Shown: positions 40,691 to 49,129 of the stretch, piece by piece
How the letters are laid out: each line of letters begins with the position of its first letter
Position numbering within the stretch: position 1 is the stretch's first letter
Assembly: GCA_934256595.1 (NCBI GenBank)
Contig: CAKQOW010000003.1
Location: 1-64,000, forward strand
Length of the DNA: 64,000 nt
Reading direction: 5' to 3'
From: an uncultured Clostridia bacterium
Lineage (GTDB): Bacteria > Bacillota > Clostridia > Peptostreptococcales > Anaerovoracaceae
The notes under the pieces: generated by a model
The model's input: only the letters and a program-made list of their open reading frames with translations
Databases searched by the model: none
Told to the model about the DNA's origin: nothing
Translations under genes and position numbers: made by a program

Positions 40691-42265
40691 ATGAAAGAAA
40701 ATATGTTTTGTTTTCAGTGTGAACAGACAGCAGGATGCAGCAGCTGCACAGGAATGGCAGGTGTGTGCGGAAAAAAAGCAGGTACAGCGGGGCTGCAGGA
40801 CGAACTCACAGGAGCACTTATCGGGCTGGCGCGCGCCGCAGGCAGCAGCAGTGCAGCCGATGACAGAACGTGGAGGCTTATTATTGAAGGGCTTTTTACT
40901 ACAGTTACCAATGTAAGCTTTGATGATAGAACCATTATGGGTATGACAGAAAGAGTACGGGGTGAAAAGATAAGACTGTCGGACGGTTTTGCAGAAAACG
41001 ACTATGATATGTCGGAACTGTGGAATGAAAATGAGGATATACGCAGTCTGAAATCCCTTATACTGTTTGGTATTCGCGGCATGGCGGCATATGCATATCA
41101 TGCTATGGTGCTTGGCTATACTGATGAAAAGCTCAACAGATTTTTTGCAAAATCGCTGGCAGTCACAGGTAGTGAGCAGACTAAAGAGGAACTGCTGGCT
41201 GCGGTAATGGAAGTAGGCAGATACAATCTTAACTGTATGGAACTGCTTGACAGGGCTAATACTGAAAGCTACGGAAACCCTGTTCCTGTCACTGTGCCTT
41301 TAGAGGTCGAAAAAGGTCCGTTTATCGTTATCTCGGGACACGATCTGCACGATCTGAAGCTTCTGCTGGAGCAGACTGAAAACAGGGGTATTAATATTTA
41401 TACACATGGCGAGATGCTTCCGGCGCACAGTTATCCGGAACTGAAAAAATATTCCCATCTCAAGGGGAATTTCGGAACTGCGTGGCAGAATCAGCAAAAA
41501 GAATTCAGTGATATTCCTGCGCCGATCCTGTTTACCACCAACTGTCTGATGCCGCCGAAGGAAAACTATGCGGACAGAGTATTCACAACAGCGCTTGTGT
41601 CTTATCCGGAGATTTCACATATAGGAGAGGATAAGGATTTTACACCTGTTATCGAAAAAGCTGTTCAGCTTGAAGGCTACAGGGAAAATAAAAGCTTCAC
41701 AGGCATAAACGGGGGCAAAACAGTGACAACAGGTTTCGGACATGCGACAGTACTGGGCGTAGCAGACAAGGTTATAGATGCAGTTAAAAACGGTGATATT
41801 AAACACTTCTTTCTTGTAGGAGGCTGCGACGGAGCGCGGCCGGGGCGTAATTACTATACTGATTTCGTAAAGAAAACACCGGAGAACACTGTTGTTCTGA
41901 CACTGGCGTGCGGCAAATTCCGTTTCAACGATATGGAGCTTGGAACTATAGGGGAGCTTCCTCGACTGATGGATATAGGGCAGTGCAACGATGCTTACGG
42001 AGCAATTAAAATTGCCGTTGCTCTGGCAGAAGCCTTTTGCTGCGGTGTTAATGAACTGCCGCTTTCAATGGTGCTTTCATGGTATGAGCAGAAGGCTGTC
42101 TGTATTCTTCTTACTCTGCTCTATCTGGGTATTAAAAACATCCGCATCGGCCCGTCACTGCCTGCATTTGTTTCTCCTGCAGTACTGGATTTTCTGGTTG
42201 AGAATTTCGGTATTGCGCCAATCAGTACGCCGGAGGAGGATATGAAGGTTCTGATGGAGAAATAA
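40691..42265 (+). CDS. hcp: Hydroxylamine reductase / hybrid cluster protein
   Basis: A 524-residue Fe-S enzyme. The N-terminal proximal cluster set is C7, C10, C19 and C26 (with an extra C16). Hybrid-cluster ligands appear as H and E in the middle (G-H-D-L-H near 217), C near 287 (T-T-N-C), G-G-C-D-G near 377, A-C-G-K near 405, and E near the C-terminus (P-E-E-D). Hcp reduces NO (and hydroxylamine in vitro) in anaerobes. Its electron donor may be the co-encoded rubredoxin. Last gene of the operon; control by the divergent Crp/Fnr regulator is likely. Confidence 0.95.
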   Translation: MKENMFCFQCEQTAGCSSCTGMAGVCGKKAGTAGLQDELTGALIGLARAAGSSSAADDRTWRLIIEGLFTTVTNVSFDDRTIMGMTERVRGEKIRLSDGFAENDYDMSELWNENEDIRSLKSLILFGIRGMAAYAYHAMVLGYTDEKLNRFFAKSLAVTGSEQTKEELLAAVMEVGRYNLNCMELLDRANTESYGNPVPVTVPLEVEKGPFIVISGHDLHDLKLLLEQTENRGINIYTHGEMLPAHSYPELKKYSHLKGNFGTAWQNQQKEFSDIPAPILFTTNCLMPPKENYADRVFTTALVSYPEISHIGEDKDFTPVIEKAVQLEGYRENKSFTGINGGKTVTTGFGHATVLGVADKVIDAVKNGDIKHFFLVGGCDGARPGRNYYTDFVKKTPENTVVLTLACGKFRFNDMELGTIGELPRLMDIGQCNDAYGAIKIAVALAEAFCCGVNELPLSMVLSWYEQKAVCILLTLLYLGIKNIRIGPSLPAFVSPAVLDFLVENFGIAPISTPEEDMKVLMEK

Positions 42266-42322
42266 CCGTATAGAGAAAACAGGCGCAGCGGGTAACGGCT
42301 GAGCCTGTTTCCGAATGTCTGT

Positions 42323-42357
42323 AAAATAAGGCTGTTTTATTTGACAGCCTTATTTTG
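42323..42357. terminator. Terminator of the hcp operon
   Basis: AAAATAAGGCTGT (42323-42335) pairs perfectly with ACAGCCTTATTTT (42344-42356). A second, weaker stem (ACAGGC/GCCTGT, about 42278-42310) lies upstream. Confidence 0.85.
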
Positions 42358-42385
42358 TTGACTTTGTTTAGATTATGAGTATAAT
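42358..42385 (+). promoter_or_regulatory. Promoter of the XRE-azlCD operon
   Basis: TTGACT (42358-42363) and TATAAT (42380-42385) are 16 bp apart, 43 nt upstream of the regulator's ATG. Confidence 0.65.
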
Positions 42386-42428
42386 AAAATATAGTTTACA
42401 AATGTTAAATATATTTTGTGAGGTATAT

Positions 42429-42977
42429 ATGGATATTAATCAGATAATAGCAGCAAATCTTAAAAAATTCAGAGCTGAGAGAAACCTGAGCCTGAGCCGT
42501 CTTGCGGAGCTTTCGGGAATAAGCAAGGTAATGCTATCGCAGATAGAAAAGGGCGAGGCCAATCCTACGGTCAACACCGTATGGAAAATAGCAGGGGGAC
42601 TTAATATCCCGTACTCCGCCCTGTTTGAGCAGACAAAAGGGACAATAGAGGTTGTAACCAGAGACAGGACGGTGGCGCAGTCAGATGACGGAGGCAGCTA
42701 TAAAATGTACTGCTATTTTGCCGGCACACCGTCGCGCAATTTTGAGTGGTTTCAGACCGAAATTGAAGCAGGCAGCAGCCACACCTCAATGGGACACCCG
42801 GCAAAATCAATGGAATATCTGATGCTTCTTGAGGGAGAGCTGGAGCTTACAGTAGAGGGCAGGCAGTATGTTCTTCATAAGGACGATGCCATAGAATTTA
42901 CGGCGGACAACGAACATACCTACAAAAACACAGGCAAGGATAAAGCTGTTGCGCTGGTAATGAACTATTATCTGTAA
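42429..42977 (+). CDS. XRE-cupin transcriptional regulator
   Basis: 182 residues from the ATG at 42429 (GAGG upstream). An N-terminal XRE helix-turn-helix (about 8-65; R-L-A-E-L-S-G-I-S-K-V-M-L-S-Q-I-E) joined to a C-terminal cupin (about 105-180; M-E-Y-L-M-L-L-E-G-E-L-E-L). Such proteins sense small molecules, often amino-acid related. It lies 39 nt before azlCD, the usual partner arrangement in Firmicutes, so it likely regulates the exporter. Confidence 0.9.
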   Translation: MDINQIIAANLKKFRAERNLSLSRLAELSGISKVMLSQIEKGEANPTVNTVWKIAGGLNIPYSALFEQTKGTIEVVTRDRTVAQSDDGGSYKMYCYFAGTPSRNFEWFQTEIEAGSSHTSMGHPAKSMEYLMLLEGELELTVEGRQYVLHKDDAIEFTADNEHTYKNTGKDKAVALVMNYYL

Positions 42978-43016
42978 CATACTATAATATATTTACAGCA
43001 TAGGAAAGGGACATAT

Positions 43017-43718
43017 ATGAAAGACAAAGCAACTGTAAAATATTCATTTAAAGTAACAATTCCAATAATGGCAAGCTTTCTGGTAATAGGTGCGGCCTTT
43101 GGAGTTCTCCTTGAAAGCAAGGGCTACGGCTGGTGGTGGGCGGCTCTTATGAGCATAGGCATATACGCAGGCTCTATGCAGTTTGTAGTTATAAACCTTA
43201 TAACATCGGGAGCAAGCATGCTGACAACGGCGGTGATGACTCTGATGGTTAATCTGAGGCACCTGTTTTACGGTATTGCCATGCTTGAAAAATACAAAAA
43301 CATCGGCAGGGTTAAACCCTACGTTATATACGCTCTGCCTGACGAAACTTTCTCGCTGGTATGCTCACCCGATTTGCCTGATGATGTGGACGAGAAGAAA
43401 TACTGCTTTCTCGTGTCCCTGTTTAATCAGATTTACTGGATGACCGGAAGCATCATCGGCGGAATTATAGGCAGCGCCATAACCTTTGATACGGCAGGAA
43501 TAGATTTTGCAATGACGGCGCTGTTTACAGTAATATTTGTGGAGCAGTGGGAAAAAACAAAGCAGCACCTGCCGGCAGTTACAGGTATTGGCATTTCAGT
43601 TATATCACTTCTCATATTCGGACCGGGCAGCTTCCTTATACCTGCAATGGCGGGAATTACGGCGCTGCTTCTCATAGAAAAACGATGGATAACAAAGGAG
43701 GAGACAGATGACAGATAA
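43017..43718 (+). CDS. azlC: Branched-chain amino acid exporter subunit AzlC
   Basis: A 233-residue membrane protein with five to six helices. The AzlC pattern G-A-F-G-V-L-L near residue 21, G-S-M-Q-F-V near 48 and N-L-R-H-L-F-Y-G near 80 is present. It acts with AzlD (overlapping gene) to export branched-chain amino acids, first known from azaleucine resistance. AGGAAAGGG precedes the ATG. Regulated, by context, by the XRE-cupin protein. Confidence 0.93.
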   Translation: MKDKATVKYSFKVTIPIMASFLVIGAAFGVLLESKGYGWWWAALMSIGIYAGSMQFVVINLITSGASMLTTAVMTLMVNLRHLFYGIAMLEKYKNIGRVKPYVIYALPDETFSLVCSPDLPDDVDEKKYCFLVSLFNQIYWMTGSIIGGIIGSAITFDTAGIDFAMTALFTVIFVEQWEKTKQHLPAVTGIGISVISLLIFGPGSFLIPAMAGITALLLIEKRWITKEETDDR

Positions 43719-44031
43719 TCTATATGCACTGGCCGTTATAGGCGTTGCATCAATCGTTACAATAGCCATAAGGTTTGCTCCGTTTATAATTTTCAGAAAA
43801 GAGCCGCCGGCAGCCATACTGTATCTTGGAGATGTGCTGCCTTATGCGATAATGGGTATGCTTGTAATATACTGCCTCAAAGGAGTGTCCTTTACAGGCG
43901 GCAGCCACGGTATACCTGAGCTTGTATCGGTGTTTCTGGTAATAGCCCTGCACAAGTGGAAGCACAATATGCTGCTTTCCATACTTGCGGGAACAGTCTG
44001 CTATATGCTTATGATACAGTTTGTTTTTTAG
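43708..44031 (+). CDS. azlD: AzlD family small membrane subunit
   Basis: A 107-residue protein with four helices and the family pattern R-F-A-P-F near residue 22 and L-P-Y-A-I-M-G-M near 45. It is needed with AzlC for export. The ATG overlaps azlC by 11 nt (GGAGG lies within azlC). Followed at 10 nt by a YhhN-family gene. Confidence 0.92.
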   Translation: MTDNLYALAVIGVASIVTIAIRFAPFIIFRKEPPAAILYLGDVLPYAIMGMLVIYCLKGVSFTGGSHGIPELVSVFLVIALHKWKHNMLLSILAGTVCYMLMIQFVF

Positions 44032-44041
44032 GAGGGACCAT

Positions 44042-44716
44042 ATGACTTTTACGGCGATAATAGCTATAGGCTTTGTGATAGACATAGTATTCATAATTAC
44101 GGACTATATGAAAAAGTATATACCGGCGGTAATTCTCAAAACGCTGGCATCTCTGGTGTTTGTGTACCTTGGAATACACTGCGCGCAGCTTACAGGCGGC
44201 GGCACCTACGCCCGACTTATAATCGTAGGGCTTGCGCTGGGCTGCGCGGGAGACTTTTTCCTCAATCTCCGATTCGTATCGTCAAAATACGATGAAATGT
44301 GCCTTAAAACAGGAACAGCCTTTTTCTTTGCGGGCCACGCAGTATATATTGCGGCAGCCTTAATCTCCGGAAGCAGAGTGTATATAGCAGCGTTACCCCT
44401 GTCGCTTGTGCTGTGTTTGACAATAATTACGATATTGTTAAGAAAGATAGATGTCAAAAAAGAACTTAAACCCCTTGGCATAATCTACTTCATTATTATG
44501 ATTTCGACATTCTCCTTTGCGGCAGGACTTCTGATTATGACAGGAGCAACTGAGTTTACGGTACTTCTTGCGGCGGGAGCTTTCATATTTATGATAAGCG
44601 ATATACTCTATATACTTACACAGTTTGGCAAAATCAAACGGAGCTGGTACAATGCCGCAAACCTTATTACCTACTACATAGCGCAGGTTATGATAGCTCT
44701 GACCATAGCTCTTTAA
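44042..44716 (+). CDS. YhhN/TMEM86-family membrane protein (lysoplasmalogenase-like)
   Basis: 224 residues from the ATG at 44042 (AGGAGGG upstream). About eight hydrophobic helices; the family motif G-D-x-x-L near residue 68 (G-D-F-F-L) and the S-D-I near 190 supply the acidic residues thought catalytic in TMEM86 lysoplasmalogenases. Anaerobic clostridia make plasmalogens, so lysoplasmalogen turnover is plausible, but bacterial members are poorly characterised. It lies 10 nt after azlD, possibly co-transcribed. Confidence 0.8.
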   Translation: MTFTAIIAIGFVIDIVFIITDYMKKYIPAVILKTLASLVFVYLGIHCAQLTGGGTYARLIIVGLALGCAGDFFLNLRFVSSKYDEMCLKTGTAFFFAGHAVYIAAALISGSRVYIAALPLSLVLCLTIITILLRKIDVKKELKPLGIIYFIIMISTFSFAAGLLIMTGATEFTVLLAAGAFIFMISDILYILTQFGKIKRSWYNAANLITYYIAQVMIALTIAL

Positions 44717-44793
44717 AAAATTCTGCCGGTTTTTTAAAAAATATGAGTGTAAACAGTAAAAGGTCAGGTATAGGTATATGGAGGAAGGAAATT

Positions 44794-45312
44794 ATGACTG
44801 ATGAAAAACTGATAGCCCTTATAAAGAAAAAACCGGAGCAGGGCATTGCAGCAGCCATTGACCTGTACGGCGGTGCGGTCAGAACAATATGCAGCTCTGT
44901 GCTTCAGAACAGAGAAGATATTGAAGAGGCTGTATCACAGGTGTTTTACAGGCTGTGGAAATATGCGGGAAGCTATAACGGCAAGGGGTCGCTCAAAAGC
45001 TATATATACGGCATTGCAAGAAATGCGGCGCTTGACGCCGCCAAAGCTGCGCCTGTGGAGTATGAGTGGGACGATATAGATATAGAAACTCCAGAAGATG
45101 TTTTTATGAAAAAACAGCAGGAGCAGATTATACACCGCAGTGTAGATGAGATGGGCGAACCGGACAGGAGTATTTTCATTTTAAAATATTTTTACTTCTT
45201 CAAAAACAGGGAAATTGCAGAAAGGCTTGATCTTTCGCTGAAGCAGGTCGAAAACAGACTTGCAAGAAACAAAGAAAAGCTGAAAGCAAAGCTGCTGGAA
45301 AGGGGTATTTGA
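44794..45312 (+). CDS. ECF-type RNA polymerase sigma factor
   Basis: 172 residues from the ATG at 44794, after GGAGGAAGG. Region 2 (about 25-85; R-E-D-I-E-E-A-V-S-Q-V-F-Y-R-L-W-K, then R-N-A-A-L-D) and region 4 (about 115-165; K-N-R-E-I-A-E-R-L-D-L-S-L-K-Q-V-E-N-R) are present; region 3 is absent, as in ECF factors. The partner gene 1 nt downstream encodes a membrane protein, the typical anti-sigma arrangement. Confidence 0.9.
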   Translation: MTDEKLIALIKKKPEQGIAAAIDLYGGAVRTICSSVLQNREDIEEAVSQVFYRLWKYAGSYNGKGSLKSYIYGIARNAALDAAKAAPVEYEWDDIDIETPEDVFMKKQQEQIIHRSVDEMGEPDRSIFILKYFYFFKNREIAERLDLSLKQVENRLARNKEKLKAKLLERGI

Positions 45313-45313
45313 T

Positions 45314-46270
45314 ATGAAAATAAGCGAGAATATCACATATGTGACAGAGCGGGAAGCGGAATTAATCGAAAACAGCGCGCTGGAAAAGGACGCAGCCGAA
45401 AGAATTAAGCAGAGGACCCTGCAGCTTGCGGGTATGAAAAAGAAAACTCCAAGGTTTAGAATTGTGTGGGTATGCGCGGCAGTTATCGCGCTGCTGGCCT
45501 GCGGTGTGTTTGCTGCCGAAACCACGGGGCTTGATTACAGACTTGCAGGACTCTTTGAAAACGGGCAGTCTATTGATATGGGAGAGGCTGTTCAGAACCT
45601 TGATGAAAGCGTGGAGGCAAACGGAGTAAAGATAACTGCGGTGCAGGCAATGGGGGACAGACACTGCGCATATGTGCTTTACAGGGTTGATATTAAAGAT
45701 GCGGATATGCTTGACATAAAGGACCTTAACGATGTGTATTTTGATACGGTATATGTTGAAACAAAGAAGCCTGCGGCAGGAGGCTGGTACACCGACTATA
45801 TAGTTGATGACGGAGCGCTTTATGCCGCGGTTTCTATGGATCTTCGCACAACCAAGGTAAACAAGGGAAGCTTTGATGTTACATTTAAAAACCTGTGCAG
45901 TACAGATGATGAAGTGCTGATTAATAAGGAATGGAAAGTGTCCATTGACCTAGATTATACGCCTGTAAGCCGCAAGGTGTCGTCGGGACAGGTCATAAAG
46001 GTGGGTGACGGCAGATGCAGACTCAAGGGGATTGAAATATCACCGATATCGGTAAGGGCCGATTTCACCAGAGGTCGCAATGTGATTATGGAGGATATCA
46101 GCATAGATGCTGTTACTCTTAAATCAGGTGAAAACCTTGCAGCTGCAAGTGTATCAGGCGGCAGCAGCAGCGGAGTATTTGGCAGAGTGTGCAGCCTGCA
46201 GTTTGGCAAGGTGGTTGATATTGATGATATAGAGTCTGTTACAATCAACGGGCAGAAGATAAGGCTGTAG
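45314..46270 (+). CDS. DUF4179-like membrane protein, probable anti-sigma factor
   Basis: A 318-residue protein: cytoplasmic N-terminus (1-50) with helices that could hold the sigma factor, one membrane helix (about 50-68), then an extracytoplasmic beta domain of about 240 residues. Layout and operon position match DUF4179 anti-sigma factors of clostridia. No zinc-binding anti-sigma HxxxCxxC motif is seen. Sensing through the outer domain is inferred. Confidence 0.75.
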   Translation: MKISENITYVTEREAELIENSALEKDAAERIKQRTLQLAGMKKKTPRFRIVWVCAAVIALLACGVFAAETTGLDYRLAGLFENGQSIDMGEAVQNLDESVEANGVKITAVQAMGDRHCAYVLYRVDIKDADMLDIKDLNDVYFDTVYVETKKPAAGGWYTDYIVDDGALYAAVSMDLRTTKVNKGSFDVTFKNLCSTDDEVLINKEWKVSIDLDYTPVSRKVSSGQVIKVGDGRCRLKGIEISPISVRADFTRGRNVIMEDISIDAVTLKSGENLAAASVSGGSSSGVFGRVCSLQFGKVVDIDDIESVTINGQKIRL

Positions 46271-46291
46271 ACGTTGGCGGGAGGTAGTATA

Positions 46292-46840
46292 ATGACATCG
46301 AGGAAATATATTATAGGGAGTTTAATAGCGGTTGCAGCGGTGATTATTGCTGTGGTATTATGGCAGGGCTTTCCGCTGAAGCAGACGGGAGCTGACCGCA
46401 TGGTCAATGCTGTTAATTCTATGTACAGTAATGTTGTGTTTCACGATTCCGCAGAATACGGAAGCTATAGAATATCAGCCTTTACCTGCGAGGAGAATAA
46501 GCTGGGAGCATACCTTATAGACAACGACGGCGGCGGCAGCGGAGGCGCTTCGGATGAGCCGGAATGTATGGTTATGTTTGCAACGGAATTTGATACCGAT
46601 GAGTTCCTTATTGGTGTTGTGGACAGAGGAAATGCGGTGAAAATGGATTTCAAGTCAATACGCTGTAACGATGACGGTACGGAGAGTATAGACAGGTCGG
46701 AAACTTTCCGGCTGAACAAAACCGGTATCTCGGCATATCTTTTTGCAGTACCGAATGCATATGAAAGAGAACGGCGGCTGGTTTATACAGTTTATGACAA
46801 GGACGGAAATGTACTGGCGGAAACCGCTGATGAAATATAA
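46292..46840 (+). CDS. Membrane-anchored extracytoplasmic protein of the ECF operon
   Basis: 182 residues from the ATG at 46292 (GGGAGG upstream). One helix (residues 8-27) then an outside domain of about 150 residues with a Gly/Asp-rich loop (D-N-D-G-G-G-S-G-G-A) and a C-terminal beta motif (Y-T-V-Y-D-K-D-G-N). Family not recognised. It follows the DUF4179-like gene by 21 nt and precedes a terminator, so it belongs to the sigma operon, perhaps as a sensor or target. Confidence 0.6.
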   Translation: MTSRKYIIGSLIAVAAVIIAVVLWQGFPLKQTGADRMVNAVNSMYSNVVFHDSAEYGSYRISAFTCEENKLGAYLIDNDGGGSGGASDEPECMVMFATEFDTDEFLIGVVDRGNAVKMDFKSIRCNDDGTESIDRSETFRLNKTGISAYLFAVPNAYERERRLVYTVYDKDGNVLAETADEI

Positions 46841-46853
46841 TTTTACATTAGAT

Positions 46854-46892
46854 AAAAAACACAGCTTCAGATAAGTGTTGCTGTGTTTTTCT
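46854..46892 (+). terminator. Terminator of the ECF sigma operon
   Basis: AAAAACACAGC (46855-46865) pairs with GCTGTGTTTTT (46880-46890). Confidence 0.87.
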
Positions 46893-46998
46893 TTGATACA
46901 GTACAACTAATCTGCACCAATTTCCAAGTGGTTCTAAGAGTTATTTGTACCTTTAAAGGCTTTTTTTAAGGTATTATTTGCGCCTTGGCTCAGGTTTT

Positions 46999-47049
46999 GT
47001 GAAGATTAATATTTATGGGGAGTGGCGAAATAACCCGCACTTTGCATGA
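46999..47049 (+). pseudogene. Possible gene remnant ahead of DUF5674
   Basis: A 16-codon frame starting GTG reads V-K-I-N-I-Y-G-E-W-R-N-N-P-H-F-A and then stops. It looks like the beginning of a larger protein (the N-N-P-H-F pattern recalls small immunity-like proteins). Between 47055 and 47119 another frame shows protein-like sequence (V-K-G-D-I-V-G-I-K-K-K). The area is probably eroded coding DNA; the original family is uncertain. Confidence 0.3.
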
Positions 47050-47119
47050 GAAAATATTGCGACCTGCTGTAAAAGGCGATATAGTGGGTATTAAGAAAAA
47101 AGAGCGAGGGAGAACATAA

Positions 47120-47464
47120 ATGGAGATAATTTCTAAAAAAATCAGCAGAGATGAGCTAAACAAAATGGATAGCGGATATTTTGAGGATAAGATTAAGGCG
47201 GTTGTGGACATCGAAAAGCAGACAATAGGGGTTGATGCCGAACTGCATGCAGATATCGAGGGAGCTTTGATTGATGAGGGCTCTGAGCTGTGCAATCTGT
47301 GGGGAATAAATTTTCTCACAGGTGAGGATGACGTTGAGGAATTTGTAGAGTTTGACTCACTTATCAATATTCATCCGAAGCAGAATAACCGCTCAAGATA
47401 TGTAGAAGATGAAAAAATCAGAAATAAAGTTTTAGAGGCTGTTGAAAAATGGATAGAAATTTAG
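47120..47464 (+). CDS. DUF5674-family protein
   Basis: A 114-residue protein with the DUF5674 pattern: V-K/R-A-V-V-D-I-E near residue 29, V-D-A-E-L-H-A-D near 40, N-L-W-G-I-N near 60, I-E/V-F-D-S near 75 and N-R-S-R near 90. Function unknown. There is no strong ribosome site (GAGGGAG 10 nt upstream is usable). It overlaps the next gene by 16 nt, so the two are co-translated. Confidence 0.75.
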   Translation: MEIISKKISRDELNKMDSGYFEDKIKAVVDIEKQTIGVDAELHADIEGALIDEGSELCNLWGINFLTGEDDVEEFVEFDSLINIHPKQNNRSRYVEDEKIRNKVLEAVEKWIEI

Positions 47465-47805
47465 GAGAATATCAGCACAGGGAGCTTGCGTCAGGAAGAT
47501 GGCAGACGATGACACTGGCACAGCAGCTTGCAAACATAGGAAGTGAGTTTGGCAGGGCTGCAAAGAGAAAAGATAAGGGTGACAGGGAAAAAGAAATGAA
47601 AGCCTTTGAGCGTGGACTTGAACTTTTAGACCTGTCCATACAGGGAGCGCAGTCCAAGAGAACAGAACATCGTGGCATATTTAAAGAACTCCTTAGACTG
47701 CGGGAAGTTATGTGCGACTATTTTGTGGGTGAAAACGAGTATAAAACAGACAGAGCGTTTATCGAAAAGTATTTTTACGACTTTGCATATTGTGCAAGGA
47801 AATAG
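47449..47805 (+). CDS. Conserved hypothetical protein, all-helical
   Basis: A 118-residue helical protein with W-Q-T-M-T-L-A-Q-Q-L-A-N-I-G-S-E near residue 18, E-R-G-L-E-L-L-D-L near 50 and R-E-V-M-C-D-Y-F near 85. It resembles small clostridial proteins often found beside DUF5674 or HEPN/nucleotidyltransferase genes. It overlaps DUF5674 by 16 nt, so translation is coupled. Function unknown. Confidence 0.65.
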   Translation: MDRNLGEYQHRELASGRWQTMTLAQQLANIGSEFGRAAKRKDKGDREKEMKAFERGLELLDLSIQGAQSKRTEHRGIFKELLRLREVMCDYFVGENEYKTDRAFIEKYFYDFAYCARK

Positions 47806-47817
47806 ATAGAGTAATAA

Positions 47818-47852
47818 AAAACCGAGGCTGTGAAAGATAAAGTTCACAGCCT
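47818..47852 (-). terminator. Terminator of serA
   Basis: AGGCTGTGAA and TTCACAGCCT (47825-47852) form a 10-bp stem. Read on the minus strand it is followed by CGGTTTTTT, so it mainly ends serA; it may also end the plus-strand DUF5674 operon. Confidence 0.75.
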
Positions 47853-47879
47853 TTCTCGTGTCTTGATATTGCTTTCAGA

Positions 47880-49019
47880 TTAGATTATTCTTACTCTGAT
47901 TACACTGTCGTTTGCGATTTCAAGAGCATCAACCGCAGCAGGGGTTTCAACCAGCGTATATGCGAAATTGCCCTTTGTCTTGCTGATGATGTTTGAAATT
48001 ACGGCATTTTTGGCATTGAGCGCTGCCGTTACGTCTGAAATGATAGTGTCGTTTGCCTTTGAAAGCACAGCTATTCTTGTACCTGCCTTTGCGCCGAGGC
48101 TTACAGCAGGGAAATTAACGGAATTTACTATATTGCCGTTTTCGATGTAGTCCATAGTCTGAAGCGCAGCCATTGTAGCGCAGTTGTCCTCCGCTTCTGC
48201 CGAGGAAGCGCCAAGATGAGGAATAGCTATAACATTGTCATAGTGAAGAAGCTCATCTGTTGCAAAGTCGGTTACATATTTTCTGATTTTGCCTGAGTCT
48301 ATTGCAGCCATCAGGTCAGCGTCGTTTACCAGCTTATCTCTTGAGAAATTAAGGAAGATAACGCCGTCTTTCATCTGGTCAAACACTTCTTTGTTCATCA
48401 TGCTCTTGGTTGAGTCTGTGGCAGGCACATGAATTGTTATGTAGTCACATTTACCCAGCATATCTTTCATATCGTTTACGATTTCTGCTGTATTTGAAAT
48501 TCTGTGAGCTGCATTTACAGTCAGGAACGGATCGTATCCGATAACGTTCATTCCCAGAGCCTCTGCGGCGTTTGCAATTTTGATGCCTATTGCGCCAAGA
48601 CCGATGACTCCCAGTGTTTTGCCTGCGATTTCTGTTCCCGCAAACTGACCCTTGCCTTTTTCGTATGCCTTGAGTACATCGCTGTCAAGGCTCTTAGCCC
48701 AGATTACAGCCTCAGGGATATTTCTTGCAGCCATAAACATACCTGCAAGCACCAGCTCTTTAACTGCATTGGCATTGGCTCCCGGAGTGTTGAATACGAC
48801 AATTCCCTCCTCTGCGCATCTGTCGAGAGGAATGTTGTTTACTCCTGCGCCGGCTCTTGCGATTGAAAGCAGATTGTCCGAAAAATCCATATCGTGCATA
48901 GCCTGGCTTCTTACCAGAATTGCATTTGCTTCGTCAACGTTTTCAGTAATAGTATAGTTATCGGTAAGACGTGAAAGCCCTGCCGGTGAAATTTTATTAA
49001 GTGTTGCTATTTTAAACAT
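47880..49019 (-). CDS. serA: D-3-phosphoglycerate dehydrogenase
   Basis: A 379-residue D-2-hydroxyacid dehydrogenase. The NAD site G-L-G-A-I-G lies near residue 144; the substrate Arg (F-S-R-D near 233), Glu (A-T-D near 255 region) and catalytic H-L-G near 275 are in order. The C-terminal 65 residues form a short ACT-like domain, without the longer intervening domain of E. coli SerA. It makes 3-phosphohydroxypyruvate, the first step of serine synthesis. GAGGTG ribosome site. Divergent from serC with overlapping promoters. Confidence 0.93.
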   Translation of the reverse strand: MFKIATLNKISPAGLSRLTDNYTITENVDEANAILVRSQAMHDMDFSDNLLSIARAGAGVNNIPLDRCAEEGIVVFNTPGANANAVKELVLAGMFMAARNIPEAVIWAKSLDSDVLKAYEKGKGQFAGTEIAGKTLGVIGLGAIGIKIANAAEALGMNVIGYDPFLTVNAAHRISNTAEIVNDMKDMLGKCDYITIHVPATDSTKSMMNKEVFDQMKDGVIFLNFSRDKLVNDADLMAAIDSGKIRKYVTDFATDELLHYDNVIAIPHLGASSAEAEDNCATMAALQTMDYIENGNIVNSVNFPAVSLGAKAGTRIAVLSKANDTIISDVTAALNAKNAVISNIISKTKGNFAYTLVETPAAVDALEIANDSVIRVRII

Positions 49020-49050
49020 TGTATCACCTCGAAAATTAAATAATAATAAA

Positions 49051-49089
49051 AGTATACCACTTTACTGGAGCTTAGTAAAGTGGTACAAT
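49051..49089. promoter_or_regulatory. Overlapping face-to-face promoters of serA and serC in one inverted repeat
   Basis: TACCACTTTACT (49055-49066) and AGTAAAGTGGTA (49074-49085) are a perfect 12-bp inverted repeat with a 7-nt centre. For serC: -35 TTTACT (49061-49066), 17 bp, -10 TACAAT (49084-49089). For serA on the minus strand: -35 TTTACT (complement of 49074-49079), 17 bp, -10 TATACT (complement of 49051-49056). Each -35 lies in one arm, so polymerases would exclude each other and one symmetric operator could control both. Confidence 0.75.
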
Positions 49090-49129
49090 GGTTAAAACAG
49101 ACTAATTAACCAACCGGGAGGACAAAAAA

